A stretch of DNA of 64,000 nucleotides from Marichromatium gracile (GCF_004343155.1 NZ_SMDC01000007.1:124001-188000), one strand, 5' to 3'; positions 41,935 to 52,900 are shown, counted from the stretch's first letter. Notes: generated by a model from the sequence alone, not told the origin. Made by a program: numbers and translations.

Positions 41935-42665
41935 CCGAGATGCCGCTCGAGACGCTATGGGTCTATCTCGCCGCGCGGCCGCTGTTCTGGCTGACCCTCA
42001 CCCTGCTGGTGTGGCTCGGCGCGCGCAGGCTCCAGGCCTGGTGCGGGGGGCTGGCGCTGCTCAATCCGGTGGTGCTGAGCATCGCGACCCTGATCGGGCT
42101 GCTGGTGCTCACCGACACGCCTTATGCGCAGTACTTCGACGGTGCCCAGTTCATCCACTTCCTGCTCGGTCCGGCGACCGTGGCGCTGGCCATCCCGCTC
42201 TATCGGCTGCGCGCCGAGCTACACGTGCTGGCGCTGCCGATCACGGTTGCCCTGGTGGTCGGGGCGGTGGTGGCGGTCGTCAGTGCGGTGGGGCTGGCGG
42301 CGGCCCTCGGCGCGGATCGCGCGGTGCTGCTCTCGCTCGCGCCCAAGTCGGTGACCACGCCGGTGGCGATGGGGATCGCCGAGAAGCTCGGCGGCATCCC
42401 GGCGCTGACCGCCGCCCTGGTGGTGCTCACCGGCCTGGTCGGGGCGCTGTTCGGGGTCGGGGTGCTGCGCCGTCTGGGGATCCGCGATCCGGCGGTGATC
42501 GGGGTGGCCCTGGGCACCGCCGCGCACGGCATCGGGACCGCCCGGGCCTTCCAGCTCGGTCATCGCGAGGGCGCGATGGCGGGTCTGGCGATGGGACTCT
42601 CGGCGGTGCTCACCGCGCTGCTGCTGCCGTTGCTGCCGCGCGGCTTGGCGCTGCTCGGGATGTAG
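41931..42665 (+). CDS. cidB: CidB/LrgB-family membrane protein
   Basis: A 244-residue protein with about seven membrane helices. LLSLAPKSVTTPVAMGIAEKLGG and GTAAHGIGTARAFQLG are the LrgB/CidB hallmarks. It acts with the CidA-like protein encoded upstream. GTG 41931 overlaps the cidA stop; an ATG 3 codons later is also possible. Confidence 0.92.
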   Translation: MTEMPLETLWVYLAARPLFWLTLTLLVWLGARRLQAWCGGLALLNPVVLSIATLIGLLVLTDTPYAQYFDGAQFIHFLLGPATVALAIPLYRLRAELHVLALPITVALVVGAVVAVVSAVGLAAALGADRAVLLSLAPKSVTTPVAMGIAEKLGGIPALTAALVVLTGLVGALFGVGVLRRLGIRDPAVIGVALGTAAHGIGTARAFQLGHREGAMAGLAMGLSAVLTALLLPLLPRGLALLGM

Positions 42666-42862
42666 GGGGGATCAGCCATCAGCGACCAGCGATCAGCCAC
42701 CAGTGAGGGGAGGTGGTTTGTCTCGTCGTCGCGCAGCTGATGGCAGGCCGACACCGAAGACGGGTCGCGTTCTTCGCGCCTCTGGCAGCTTTGCGGTTGC
42801 GGGGCATTGGGCGCAGGCATCTAGTATAGACGCCCACTGGCGGCTGGCGGCCCTTCCCCAAA

Positions 42863-42892
42863 CGCCGACGGCGGCCCGGAGGCCGCCGTCGG
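42863..42892 (-). terminator. Terminator of the PEP-CTERM gene
   Basis: CCGACGGCGGCC and GGCCGCCGTCGG form a perfect 12-base stem around CGGA. On the minus strand it is followed by CGTTTGGGG, a short T-run. It lies 30 bases after the stop. Confidence 0.65.
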
Positions 42893-42921
42893 ATCATGCG
42901 AGCTGACGAGAGGTCAGCGGA

Positions 42922-43821
42922 TCAGGCGTGCTTGCGGCGGCGGCTGCCGGCGAAGCCGATGCCGAGCAGACCGGCGCCGAGCAGGCCGAGGGTGGCCGGC
43001 TCGGGGATGCTGCCGGTGACCGAGCCGTCGAGAGGTTGCTGGCGGACGGCGGCCGGACCGCTGGGGCCGGCGACGAGCAGCAGCTGGTCGGGCGTCGGGA
43101 TCGGCGGATCGACGTTGGTGTCGAGTTCCAGCGTCGGGGTGCCACCGGCGCTGAGCTTGTCGAAGGCATCGACGAAGACGCCGTTGTCGTCCTGGATGAA
43201 CAGGAAGTTATCCACGACGAAGGTGATGTCGAAGTACAGGTACAGGTTGGCTGGGGAAAGCAGCGAACCGGTGAGTTCGCCGGTCAGCACCAGACGGTCA
43301 TTGGTGTCGTCGTTGAGGTCGTTGAAATAGACGTCGAAGGTGCCGCTGGTATAGGTCGGGCCGCTGGCGTCGAGGTCACCGTAGAAGGTGTACTCGACCT
43401 GCAGGTCCCAGGTCTGCAGGAAGCCTTCGTTGTCGGTCGCGAGCGGCGGTACCAGCGGGCTCAGGGCGTCGATGTCGCACTGGCCGAGCGGGCAGTTCGG
43501 CATGACCAGATCGACGGTGGAGACGCCGTCGAGCGCGGTCCCGGAGGTCGGGATGCCGTAGCTGGCGAGCGTGGCGGGGTCGTTGGTGTCGAAGAAGGAC
43601 CCGGCCACCGAGCCGTCGGTGAAGTCGTAGATCGAGGTCGCGAGCAGCTGGCTGTAGCCGAACTCGCTGAAGGTCCCGGTCATGGTGTTCGCGTCCGGCG
43701 CGCCGATGAAGCGGGTGGCGTCGTAGCTGTTGTCCGGGAGATTGAGATACATCAGGCCGGCGCTGGCGACATTGGCGGTCAGTGCGGTCGCTGCGGCCAG
43801 CGAGATCGTCAAGGTCTTCAT
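42922..43821 (-). CDS. PEP-CTERM sorting-domain protein
   Basis: A 299-residue secreted protein. An N-terminal signal peptide (residues 1-21) is followed by an acidic beta-rich body and a classical PEP-CTERM tail: PEPATLGLLGAGLLGI, a hydrophobic helix and RRRKHA. The tail is recognised by exosortase in bacteria that make exopolysaccharide. No exosortase gene is in the window, but prsT lies 6 kb away. ATG 43821 begins the signal peptide; the frame upstream is not conserved. Function of the body is unknown. Confidence 0.9.
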   Translation of the reverse strand: MKTLTISLAAATALTANVASAGLMYLNLPDNSYDATRFIGAPDANTMTGTFSEFGYSQLLATSIYDFTDGSVAGSFFDTNDPATLASYGIPTSGTALDGVSTVDLVMPNCPLGQCDIDALSPLVPPLATDNEGFLQTWDLQVEYTFYGDLDASGPTYTSGTFDVYFNDLNDDTNDRLVLTGELTGSLLSPANLYLYFDITFVVDNFLFIQDDNGVFVDAFDKLSAGGTPTLELDTNVDPPIPTPDQLLLVAGPSGPAAVRQQPLDGSVTGSIPEPATLGLLGAGLLGIGFAGSRRRKHA

Positions 43822-44045
43822 GGTTTCACTCCTGCGAGGTTGAGCTGTATGCGCGCTGTCGGGGCGTCGTCGGCAGCTTCCTTTGCCGGAGTCACGCGGC
43901 CCTCGCTGGAGTTGTATGCAGATGTTGGGCCAGATTTTTTTGTTATTATTTTTCAATTACTTGAGAATTTTGATTGGATTTATGCAGGCATGTGAGGGGC
44001 GGGTTGTAAAGTCTGCCGACACTCCTGTGCAGGGCGTTTCGGGGG

Positions 44046-45437
44046 TCAGTAACGCACCCGCCAGCCGGTGGCGATGAGGGTGTCGTCGGCATAGAAGTCG
44101 CCGAAGGTGCCGTCCTCGCCGTCGAAGTAGTGCGCCCCGAGATAGAACTCGTGGGGCTCGCGGGCGATATAGGCGATCTCGGGGTTGAGATACAGGTCGT
44201 GGCGGTTGAGTCCGGCGGCGAAACGCAGCCGACCGCGCCAGCGACCCTGGCCCCACTCGCTCTCGAGCTGGCCGTTGAGGCTCAGGGTGTCGACCCAGTC
44301 GATCACCGGCGGCGCGTCGAGCAGGTGCCGCCCGGCCAGCTGCAGGTTGATGCGGGTGTCGGCGTCGCCCGGATAGAACTCGATGCCGGCCACCCAGTCG
44401 AGCCCGGCGACGGTGTCGAGACGCAGGTCGCGGGTGGTCACCGGGACATCGCTGAGCCAGGCGGCCTCGAGCCGCAGCGTGGCGCCGCCGACCACCACCC
44501 CGAGGTCTCCGCCGAGGATGGTGGTGTAGGGGTGACGCCCGAGGAAGGTCGGGCGCTCGCCGCCGGCGGCGAGCGCGCTGGCGACATCGGCGCCGTCGAG
44601 CAGCGCACGCCGCACCGCCGGGTCGAGTTCGTAGTAGGGCAGTGAGTGACGGGTGTGCTGCACGGTGAGTGCGTAGTCGAGACCGCTGAGGCTGTGGCTG
44701 AAGCGCAGACCGGCGCCGGCGCCGCCGGGGCGATCGTCGCCCGTGCTGGCGCCGCGCACCAGGGCCGCGAGCAGTGGATCGGAGCGGATCCCCAGCAGCC
44801 GCCCCTGGTCACGGTCGACCGGGTACCAGACGCTGTCGTCGTCGGGCAGCTCGGCGGGACGGAATGCCGGGATCACCACCAGGTCGAGCTTGTGATCGGT
44901 GCCGAACTCCTCCCAGCGCAGCAGCGGCACGGCGCGGCGGCGGTCGTCGAGTTCATCGATGGCAAAGCGGCTGATGTCCTGCACCGAGAGCCGGTCGGTC
45001 GGCGGGATCTCGTCGACCCGCCCCCAGAGCACGGTCTGGGTGCCGAGGGTGACGCGTCGCTGCGGGTTGCGGTAGCGCAGATAGCTCTCGTCGTAGTCGA
45101 GCGCGAGCGCGCGCAAGCGGTCGGCGCCGGACTGGGCGTCGCCATCGAGGCGTAGTGCCGCGCGCAGCTCCCAGGCCGGCGCCGGGCGCCACGCGGCGGC
45201 GACCACCCCGGTGAAGTGGGCGCTGGTGGCCGCGCGCGCCTCGCCCTCGGTGAAGGCGCCGAACTCGGTCCACAGTCGGTCGATGCCGAGTTCCAACGTG
45301 TGTCGCTCGATCGGCGCCGTCGGCTCGGGCAGCACCGCTGCCGGCGTCTCGGGCGTGCCGATGATCAGCACCTCCTGCGCCTGGATGGGGGCTGCGGCGA
45401 GCGCGAGCAGCAGCGGTGCGAGGGCGCGTGCGCTCAT
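44046..45437 (-). CDS. Outer membrane beta-barrel protein of an RND-LolA-like operon
   Basis: A 463-residue protein with a signal peptide (residues 1-20, ending IQAQ) and alternating beta-strand pattern ending in an aromatic C-terminal residue (GWRVRY), as in outer membrane barrels. Motifs such as LRYRNPQRRVTLGTQTVLWGRVDEIPPTDRLSVQDISRF recall DUF1302-type proteins, found with MMPL transporters and LolA-like proteins. It overlaps the LolA-like gene by 4 bases. Confidence 0.78.
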   Translation of the reverse strand: MSARALAPLLLALAAAPIQAQEVLIIGTPETPAAVLPEPTAPIERHTLELGIDRLWTEFGAFTEGEARAATSAHFTGVVAAAWRPAPAWELRAALRLDGDAQSGADRLRALALDYDESYLRYRNPQRRVTLGTQTVLWGRVDEIPPTDRLSVQDISRFAIDELDDRRRAVPLLRWEEFGTDHKLDLVVIPAFRPAELPDDDSVWYPVDRDQGRLLGIRSDPLLAALVRGASTGDDRPGGAGAGLRFSHSLSGLDYALTVQHTRHSLPYYELDPAVRRALLDGADVASALAAGGERPTFLGRHPYTTILGGDLGVVVGGATLRLEAAWLSDVPVTTRDLRLDTVAGLDWVAGIEFYPGDADTRINLQLAGRHLLDAPPVIDWVDTLSLNGQLESEWGQGRWRGRLRFAAGLNRHDLYLNPEIAYIAREPHEFYLGAHYFDGEDGTFGDFYADDTLIATGWRVRY

Positions 45438-46291
45438 GGCCGGAACCTGGACTCGAATACCGGGTCCTCGAGCGCGCGGCGCGAGAACAGCACTGGGTCG
45501 AGTCCGCTGTCATAGCGGGTGAGGGTGCTGGTCATCCGCGTCTGGTGGCCGCTGTCGAGATCGGTCATGAGGCTGTCGGTCACCGTCCAGTAGCCCTGGA
45601 TGCGCTCGAGTCGGCGGGCGGTGAAGCGCTTGAAGGGCTGGTTCTGGCCGGGACGGAAGAAGTCGATACGCAGCGCCACCAGCGCCTCGGGGTGGATCCA
45701 GCTCAGCCGCTTGCCGTAGACCGAGTTGCCCGGATCGACCGGGGTGCTCTCGAGCACCTCGGTGCGCACCCCCTCGTAGGTCTCCTGGCGCAGCCAGCGG
45801 TGTTCGTCGAGGGCGACGCGGCGATCGCGCAGGTCCTCGTAGAACAGGTCCGAGCCGACGAAGCGCCCGCCCTGGCGGGCGGCGGGGATGCGCCTGGGCT
45901 TGCCGAGCGCGGGCAGATAGACCCACTGGTCGCTCTCGCCGGCGCGATGGTCGATGGTCAGCAGTCCGGTGTCGGCGATGTCGCCCGGCGCGGTGAAGCG
46001 GATCAGGGTGGAGACCTCGCCGCCACCCTGGTCGCGACGGTAGATGAACATCTCGCGGGTGCGCGGGGCGTGGCCGCGCTCCTGCAGCACCATGGTGCCG
46101 CGGGTGGTGAGGTCGCGCCCGTCGGGGCGGTCGTAGACCTGCTGGGCGAGGCGCTCCCCCTTGGGGTCGGCGTGCACCGGGGTGAGCAGGGCGCAGGCGA
46201 GCAGCAGCGCGAGCGCCGTTGTCCAGTGATGCGTTCGTGGCGGCGTGAGCCGTCGTGACGTCCGCTGGGGGCGGGGCGATGGCGTCGACAT
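45434..46291 (-). CDS. LolA-like outer membrane lipoprotein-sorting protein
   Basis: A 285-residue periplasmic protein with a long signal peptide (to about residue 42, ending PVHA). The core (RDLTTRGTMVLQ, TLIRFTAPGDIADTGLLTIDH, DQWVYLPALGKPRRIPAARQGGRFVGSDLFYEDL) matches outer membrane lipoprotein-sorting family proteins that accompany RND/MMPL transporters. It probably shuttles a lipid between the pump and the barrel protein. ATG 46291 has GAGGAAG upstream. Confidence 0.85.
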   Translation of the reverse strand: MSTPSPRPQRTSRRLTPPRTHHWTTALALLLACALLTPVHADPKGERLAQQVYDRPDGRDLTTRGTMVLQERGHAPRTREMFIYRRDQGGGEVSTLIRFTAPGDIADTGLLTIDHRAGESDQWVYLPALGKPRRIPAARQGGRFVGSDLFYEDLRDRRVALDEHRWLRQETYEGVRTEVLESTPVDPGNSVYGKRLSWIHPEALVALRIDFFRPGQNQPFKRFTARRLERIQGYWTVTDSLMTDLDSGHQTRMTSTLTRYDSGLDPVLFSRRALEDPVFESRFRP

Positions 46292-46430
46292 GGGCTTCCT
46301 CGCTTCAGGCTCGGTGGCGCGGCGGTCCGCAAGGCCCGGCGCGGCGCTTGGGGGGTTCAGTGGGGCGCGTTGGCGGTGCTCGCGCATCCGGTTCGCGCCC
46401 CACTGACACTGCGCAAAGTCTGGTGCGATT

Positions 46431-48704
46431 TCACCGACCTGTCCAGTCCGCTCGCGCGCGCCGTTCGCGCAGTCGTCCGACGGCCATCAGCAACGCCGGG
46501 AAGAGCAGCAGATCGAAGATCAGCGCGGTGAGCAGACCGACGGCGGTGAGCAGGCCGAACTCGCGCGTCGGCACGAACGCCGAGCTGCCGAGCAGCAGGA
46601 ACTGGCCGCACAGGATCAGCGTGGTGGCGACCACCGCACGACCGCTGTGCTGATAGGCACGGGCCAGCGCCCAGACCCGCGAGCCGTGCGCGGCGAGGTT
46701 GCGACGGTAGGCGTGGAAGAGATGGATGGTGTCGTCGATGGCGATGCCAGCGGTGACGCTGGCGATCATCGCGGTGGCCATGTCGAGCCAGATCCCGAGC
46801 ACCCCCATGGCGATGAAGATCAGCAGGATCGGCGCGATGTTCGGCACCATGCACAGCGCGGCGTCGCCGGGGCGGCGCCACATCGCCAGCATGAACAGCG
46901 AGATCAGCACCACGGCGGCGGCCAGTCCGCGGATCTGGCCGTCGATGAGCAGCCGCTCCTGATCGGCGAACAGCCTGCCGAACCCGGCCACCTGCACATC
47001 CATGCCCTGCAGGTCGAGTTCCGCGAGCCGCGTCTCGATCCGCGCGATGAAGGCGTTGATCGCGCGCGCGCCACGGATGTCGAGATTGAGCGTCAGCCGG
47101 GTGCGCGCGAACTCGCGATCGACCAGCTCGTAGAGGTCGGTGCCGTCGTAGATGAAGAGATACTGGGCGATCAGTCGGGGGTCGCGGGGCAGGGTGCGGT
47201 AGTCGGCCCGTTCGTCGTGGAAGCCCCAGTGCATCTCCTCGATCAGGTCGACCATCGACAGGGTATGGCCGACCTCGGGCTGGTCCTCGAGCCATCCCTG
47301 CACGGTGTCGATCAGCGCCAGGCGCTCGGGGCGCTTGAGCGCGTCGCGCGCGCCGGCGTCGAACACCAGCTCCAGGGTGGTGGTGCCGATCAGGCGCTCC
47401 TGGATGCGGGTGTTGGCCTGGGTGATGGGGTGCGCCGGGGTGAAGAAGCGCAGCATGTCGGTCTCGGTATGGATGCGCCAGATCTGCGGTACCCCCAACG
47501 CCAGTACCAGGGCGGTGACGGCGAGCACCCAACCGGCGTGACGCATGCCGAGATGGCGCAGCCGTCCGACCGCGTGGTCGAGCGGTCGCAGTGTCCGGCG
47601 GGTTTGCCACTCGCCACGGTCCCAGCGCGCGAAGATCGGCGGCACCAACCCGATCACGATCGCGCACTGTGCGAGCATCCCCGCTGCTGCGACCAGCCCG
47701 AAGGCGGCGATCGGCTGGATCGGGCTGAAACCGAGCGAGGCCAGCCCGGCGGCGGTGGTCAAGGCGGTGAACAGGGTGGGGCGGGCGACCCGGCGTCGCG
47801 CCCAGTCGATGCGCGCGCTCCCGGCGAGTCCGTGACGCGATGCCTGGGCCAGGGCGTTGAGCCAATGGATCAGCGAGGCGATGGTCAGCGCCGACATCAG
47901 CGGCGGCAGGAGGGCCGAGACCAGGGTGTAGGGCTTGCCGGCGAGCACCAGCAGGGCGACGGTGAGGTTGACCACCACCGCGATCACCAGGGCGCTGACC
48001 GCCACCGCCAGCACCCGCCTGAACATCAGCCAGATGATCAGCAGGCCGAACCCCATGGTTGCCGGTACGAAGATCAGGGTGTCGTGGATCATCGCGCGCA
48101 GCTGCGCGACGTCGAGCGCCACCTGTCCGGCGATGGCCGTCAGCCGTCCCTCCAGTCCGGCCGCGGCGATGGCCGCGCGGGTGTCCTGTTCGAGCGCGAG
48201 ACGCTGCAGGCTGTCGCTGAGTTCGAGCGGGCGCACGATCAGCGCCATGGCCCGGCCGTCGTCGGCGACCAGGTAGGAGGCGGCGAGGCGATCGTCGAGC
48301 ACCCGTTGGCGGCGCTCGGCGGGGGTGAGTGCGGCGGCGATCTCGGCATCGAGCAGTGGCTCGACGACGAAGCCCTCGGCGGTGCCGCTGATGTGGTCGA
48401 CACCGGCCACCGCCAGCACCCGCTCGACCCTGGGGTTGCGCTCGATGTCCTCGATCAGCCCGAAGAAGGGCTGGAGGAAGGCGTCGCTGAACAGGTCCTC
48501 GCCCTCGAACAGGGCGATCAGCACCTGATCCGGGGGGAAGTCCGCGCGCAGCGCCGACTCGAAGCGTACCGCCGGGGCGTCACCCGGGAAGTAGGCCTCG
48601 GGGGCGTTGTCGAGATGGAGTCTGGGTAACAGGGCGCCCGAGAGCGCGCCGAGCAACAGCAGCAGCGCGAGTGCGAGCGCCCCGGGGAGGCGTGGGACTG
48701 TCAT
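46431..48704 (-). CDS. MMPL/RND-superfamily transporter
   Basis: A 757-residue membrane protein with two blocks of about six helices (residues 200-370 and 590-745), each followed or preceded by a periplasmic loop. Signature regions are LLPPLMSALTIASLIHWLNAL and ASVTAGIAIDDTIHLFHAYRRN, including the Asp residues of proton relay in this superfamily. Together with the LolA-like and barrel proteins it looks like an envelope lipid or hydrophobic-compound export system; no substrate is evident. The ThiF-like gene ends 41 bases upstream. Confidence 0.85.
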   Translation of the reverse strand: MTVPRLPGALALALLLLLGALSGALLPRLHLDNAPEAYFPGDAPAVRFESALRADFPPDQVLIALFEGEDLFSDAFLQPFFGLIEDIERNPRVERVLAVAGVDHISGTAEGFVVEPLLDAEIAAALTPAERRQRVLDDRLAASYLVADDGRAMALIVRPLELSDSLQRLALEQDTRAAIAAAGLEGRLTAIAGQVALDVAQLRAMIHDTLIFVPATMGFGLLIIWLMFRRVLAVAVSALVIAVVVNLTVALLVLAGKPYTLVSALLPPLMSALTIASLIHWLNALAQASRHGLAGSARIDWARRRVARPTLFTALTTAAGLASLGFSPIQPIAAFGLVAAAGMLAQCAIVIGLVPPIFARWDRGEWQTRRTLRPLDHAVGRLRHLGMRHAGWVLAVTALVLALGVPQIWRIHTETDMLRFFTPAHPITQANTRIQERLIGTTTLELVFDAGARDALKRPERLALIDTVQGWLEDQPEVGHTLSMVDLIEEMHWGFHDERADYRTLPRDPRLIAQYLFIYDGTDLYELVDREFARTRLTLNLDIRGARAINAFIARIETRLAELDLQGMDVQVAGFGRLFADQERLLIDGQIRGLAAAVVLISLFMLAMWRRPGDAALCMVPNIAPILLIFIAMGVLGIWLDMATAMIASVTAGIAIDDTIHLFHAYRRNLAAHGSRVWALARAYQHSGRAVVATTLILCGQFLLLGSSAFVPTREFGLLTAVGLLTALIFDLLLFPALLMAVGRLRERRARADWTGR

Positions 48705-48745
48705 GCCAGGGTCCTTGTCCTTGGTCGAGGGTGATTGTCCGGCGC

Positions 48746-49624
48746 TCAGCTCGTCTCGCGCATGCGCTTGAGCTGGTGTCTGGCGATCGCCAGACCGATG
48801 CGCTGCAGCGGGTTGCGATTGCCGCCGGGACGCCAGGTGACGCTGAGCTTGTTGCGATAGGCGTCGAAGTGCAATGCCCGCGGTGCGGCGATCACCCGGC
48901 CACGCCCGGTGAGCAGCTTGAGGACCTGGGTCGCGGCGATCCCGGCGCAGAGCTCGCAGGCCATCGGCGTCGAGGGGCCGAGGTGTTGGTCGAAGTCGAC
49001 CGCCTCGGGTGCGACCAGATAGCTGCGCTGGAGCATCGCCGGCGACAGCCCGAGGAGGAAGCGGATCAGCTGCTCGTCCTCGCTCCTGCCCTCGAGCTGG
49101 AAGTAGTCCTCGAAGCCCATCCCGCCCGGCACGAACACCAGCACCGCAGCGCCCATGCCGAGCGGCGCGGCGGTGACCGCCGGGATCGATTTGCGCGCGC
49201 AGGCGGCGAATACCAGCCGGCGCGCCTCGACGGCGAAGTAGTCGAGCCCGTCGACATAGATGTCGACGTCCTCGAGAAAGGCGTCGACGTTGGCGGCCTT
49301 GATCCCGTCGGGGAAGGCCCGGATCTCCAGTTCAGGGTTGACGTCGCGCGCCATCTCCGAGACCACCTCGATCTTGGGGCGGTCGATCGAGCGCAGCGAG
49401 GCGCCGGCCTGGCGATTGAAGTTGACCAGACCGAAGGTGTCGAAGTCGGAGATGCTGAAGGCGCCCAGCCCGAGCCGGGTGAGGGTCATCAGGTGACTGC
49501 CGCCGACGCCGCCGAGTCCGGCGATGGCTACGCGCCGCTGGCGCAGGTCCTGCTGTTCCTGTCGGGTCAGCCAGCCGATGTTGCGGCTGAACGCGGTCTC
49601 GAAGTCGAATCTGTGTAAGGGCAT
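48746..49624 (-). CDS. ThiF/MoeB/HesA-family adenylyltransferase
   Basis: A 292-residue E1-like protein. The nucleotide loop is VAIAGLGGVGGSHLMTLTRLGLGAF (about residue 32), followed by ISDFDTFGLVNFNRQAGA. A typical catalytic Cys near residue 190 is not obvious; the CxxC near residue 230 (ACELCAG) could bind zinc or substitute. Such proteins adenylate a carboxylate, often a ubiquitin-like carrier, but no carrier gene is adjacent. It is the first gene of the minus-strand operon ending in the barrel protein. Confidence 0.82.
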   Translation of the reverse strand: MPLHRFDFETAFSRNIGWLTRQEQQDLRQRRVAIAGLGGVGGSHLMTLTRLGLGAFSISDFDTFGLVNFNRQAGASLRSIDRPKIEVVSEMARDVNPELEIRAFPDGIKAANVDAFLEDVDIYVDGLDYFAVEARRLVFAACARKSIPAVTAAPLGMGAAVLVFVPGGMGFEDYFQLEGRSEDEQLIRFLLGLSPAMLQRSYLVAPEAVDFDQHLGPSTPMACELCAGIAATQVLKLLTGRGRVIAAPRALHFDAYRNKLSVTWRPGGNRNPLQRIGLAIARHQLKRMRETS

Positions 49625-49978
49625 GACGATCTCGGATATGGTGACTCAGGGCGCGCGCAGTAGGTTACATGCACACGGTGTTGGCAATGCGCGGCGTCTG
49701 AGTTCATTCCCATCACCCGGGGTCGCCACGGTTCACCGCGTCGCCTGGCTTCCGGGTGTTGCCGGAAGGCCGAAGCTGTGCGGCGATGGCCGTCGTCGTG
49801 GCCGTTGCTCAGCGGAGACGGGGGCGCGTTGAGTTTGCGTCCACGATCCGGCATGATCGCTCGGGCCTTGCGGGGTATCCATCGCGTGTTCTTGCGTCCG
49901 TCCACGCACTCGGCAAGGACGGACGACGGGGCGGACGGCTGCTGTCCATCCATTGAATCGGTCGTTGAGGGGAGAACG
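49625..49978. other. Divergent intergenic region between thiF-like and prsT
   Basis: About 354 bases that must hold divergent promoters. GAGGGGAGA ribosome site lies before prsT. No repeats or RNA genes are clear. Confidence 0.4.
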
Positions 49979-52900
49979 ATGACGAGCTTGACGGTGTTGC
50001 GCAAGTGGTGGCTGGTTGCCGTGGTTCTGGCCCCGTTGGGGAGCGGCTGCGAGGCCGGGCGCTCGACCGGCGATCCCGGCGAGCTGATGAGCGAAGGCCA
50101 GAGTGCGCTCGCCGAGGGTGAGTGGCGCGCCGCCGTCATCGCCTTCAAGAACCTGTTGCAGGCCGAGCCGCAGAACGCCGAGGCGCGGGTGTTGCTGGGG
50201 CGCGCCTTCCTGAGGCTGGGGGACGCGGTCGCCGCCGAGCAGGAGTTCGAGCGCGCGCAGCGCCTCGGTGCCGAGCCGTTGGCGCTGCAGCCCTGGCTGG
50301 CGCGGGCCTGGCTGATCCAGGGCGAGCTGGCGCGCCTCGATGCGCTTTCCGTCCCTGAGCAAGCCAGCGATGCGCTGCGTGCTGAAATCTTGGCCATCAA
50401 GTCGGAAGCCGCCTTGCGAGAGGGTGACGGCGAGCGCGCCGAGCGTGAGGCAGTGGCTGCGCTGCAAGCCGATGATACGTCGTTTCGTGCACAGTTGGCG
50501 ATGGCCAAAGTCCATTTCAATTCCGCCAGGATGGCCGATGCCCGCGCCTTGGCCGAGCGGGCGGTCGCGGCCGACGATCAGGCGGTTGTCGGCGGCGCAT
50601 GGGCGCTGCTGGCCGATATCGCGCGGACTGAAGACGACCTTGCCGGCGCCGAGGCGGCTTATGGCAAGGCGATGAAGTCGCCCACCGAGCAGGTCAGGGC
50701 GCAACTCGGCCGGACCTATGTGCGCATCCAGGCCGGCAAGTTCGACGAGGCGCAGCAGGATATCGATCGCCTGCGCCGGGTGATCAAGGACAGCGTCCTG
50801 GTCGACTATGCCCAGGGCATGCTGCACTACAGCCGGCAGGACTTTTCCGCGGCGATCGAGTCGCTCGATGCCGCCCTCGGTGACAGCCCCGAATTCGGCC
50901 CCGCGCTCTATCTCGCCGGCGCCACCCGACTCGCCCTGGGCGAGCCCGAGCTGGCGCTGATCCATCTCCAGCGCGCCGTCTCCGAACGTCCCGATGACCT
51001 TGCCGCACGCCGCCTGCTGGCGACTGCGCTGCTCCAGGCCGGCGATGTCGCCGAGGCCGAGGGGCAGGCGCGGCGCATCCTCGAACAGGCCCCCGACGAT
51101 CTGCCCACCATGGATCTGCTGGCCTCGGCGCTGATGCGTCAGGGCAAGCGCGACGAGGGCATCGGCTATCTGCGCCGGGTCAAGGCCGAGATTCCCGAGT
51201 CGGCGACCGTCAGCGCACGCCTCGGTGCGGCGCTGCTCGATCAGGGCGATGCCGAGGAGGGCGTGCGCGCGCTGCAGGACGCACTCGAACAGGCGCCGGA
51301 CTTCGAGGGCGCGAGCGAGCAACTGATCATCGGGCAGCTGCGCAGCGGCGACCTCGACAGTGCACTCGAGGCCGCGCGCGCCTATCGTGACCGGGCACCC
51401 GATTCGGTGCGTGCGCTGGCGCTGCTCGGTGCGGTGCATCTGCGCCGCCAGGAGCCCGAGGCCGCTGCCGAGGTGTTCAACGCCGCGTTGGAGCGCGATC
51501 CCGGCAGTCTCGCCGCGCTCAGCGGATTGGCGGTGATCCGTCTCGGCAGCGGTGACATGGATGGTGCGCGCGCCGAACTCGAACGCGGGCTCGAACATCA
51601 CCCCGACAGCGTGCCGTTGCTGATCGCGTTGGCCAGGATCGCCGTCTCGCAGGACGACCTGGCTGGCGCCGACGCTTATCTGCGCCGCGCCCGCGCGGCC
51701 GATCCCGAGGCACTCGAGCCGCAGCTCTATCGCGCCGCCTATCAGCTGCGCACCGATGCCCCCGAGCAGGCGCTGCGTACCGCCACCGAGGCGTTGGATG
51801 CCTTCCCGGACAATGCCCTGCTGCTCGGCCTGGTGGCCGATGCCGAGCTGGCGTTGCAGCGCTATGGCGATGCCGCCTCGACGCTCGCACGACTCGCCCG
51901 CCTGACCCCGCAGGATCCCAGGGTTCTGGTCTCGCTGGCCTCGGCGCGTCTCGGTCTCGGTGATCTCGAGGCCGCCGGCGAGGCGCTGGAGCGGGCGCAG
52001 CGGATCGACGAGGGCTTCGTCCCCGCGCTGCGAGGGTTGGCGCGGCTGGCGCTCGCCGAGCGTGATCAGGAGACGGCCCAGCGCTGGCTGCGGGTCCTGG
52101 CGTCGCGTCTCGGCGACGATCACCCCGAGGTGCTGCTGATCGCCGGCCGGTTGGCGCAGCTGCAAGGCAATCGCGCCGCTGCGGCGGCGGCCTTCGAGCG
52201 CCTGCTCGAGAGTGCCGATGTTGCGCCCGTGCCGGGCGGTGCGCTGTGGGGGGCCGCAGAGCAGCTGGTGCTCGGTCAGCTGCGCGCCGGCGACCCCGAC
52301 GCCGCGCTGGAAGCGGCCGAAGCGCTGCGCGCGCGTCGCCCCGAGGCGGCACGAGGTCATGTGCTGGTCGGTCAGGTGCTGCGACGCATGGAGCGTGACG
52401 ACGAGGCGAGGACCGCTTGGCGGCGCGCGCTCGAACTCGATCCGGCCAATGTCGCGGCGAGCAGCGGCCTGGCCGAGCTGGCGCTCGAGGCCGGTGATCC
52501 GGCTGCGGCGCAGAGGCTCTACGAGGCCGCGCACCAGGCCCACCCCGAGGCAATCGCGCCGCTGGTCGGGCTGGCGCAGGTGGCGCTGCAGCGTGACGAT
52601 CGCGTGGCCACCGAGGCCTATCTCGAGGCCGCAGTGGCGCTCAATCAAAGCGCGCTGCAGCCGCGGCTCTATCTCGCCGCCTTCCATCTGCGCGCCGGTG
52701 ATCCGGCCCGCGTGCTTGCGGTGCTCGAACCGGTGCGCGCGGATCACCCCGAGGACCTCAACCTGCTCGCACTGAGCGGCGAGGCCGAGCTTGCGCTCAA
52801 GCGCTATCAGGCCGCGCGCGACACCCTGCTGCGTCTCACCGAGCTGGTGCCGACGGCCAAGTCCTTCGTCGCGCTCGCCTTCGCCGAGGCCGGGCTGGAG

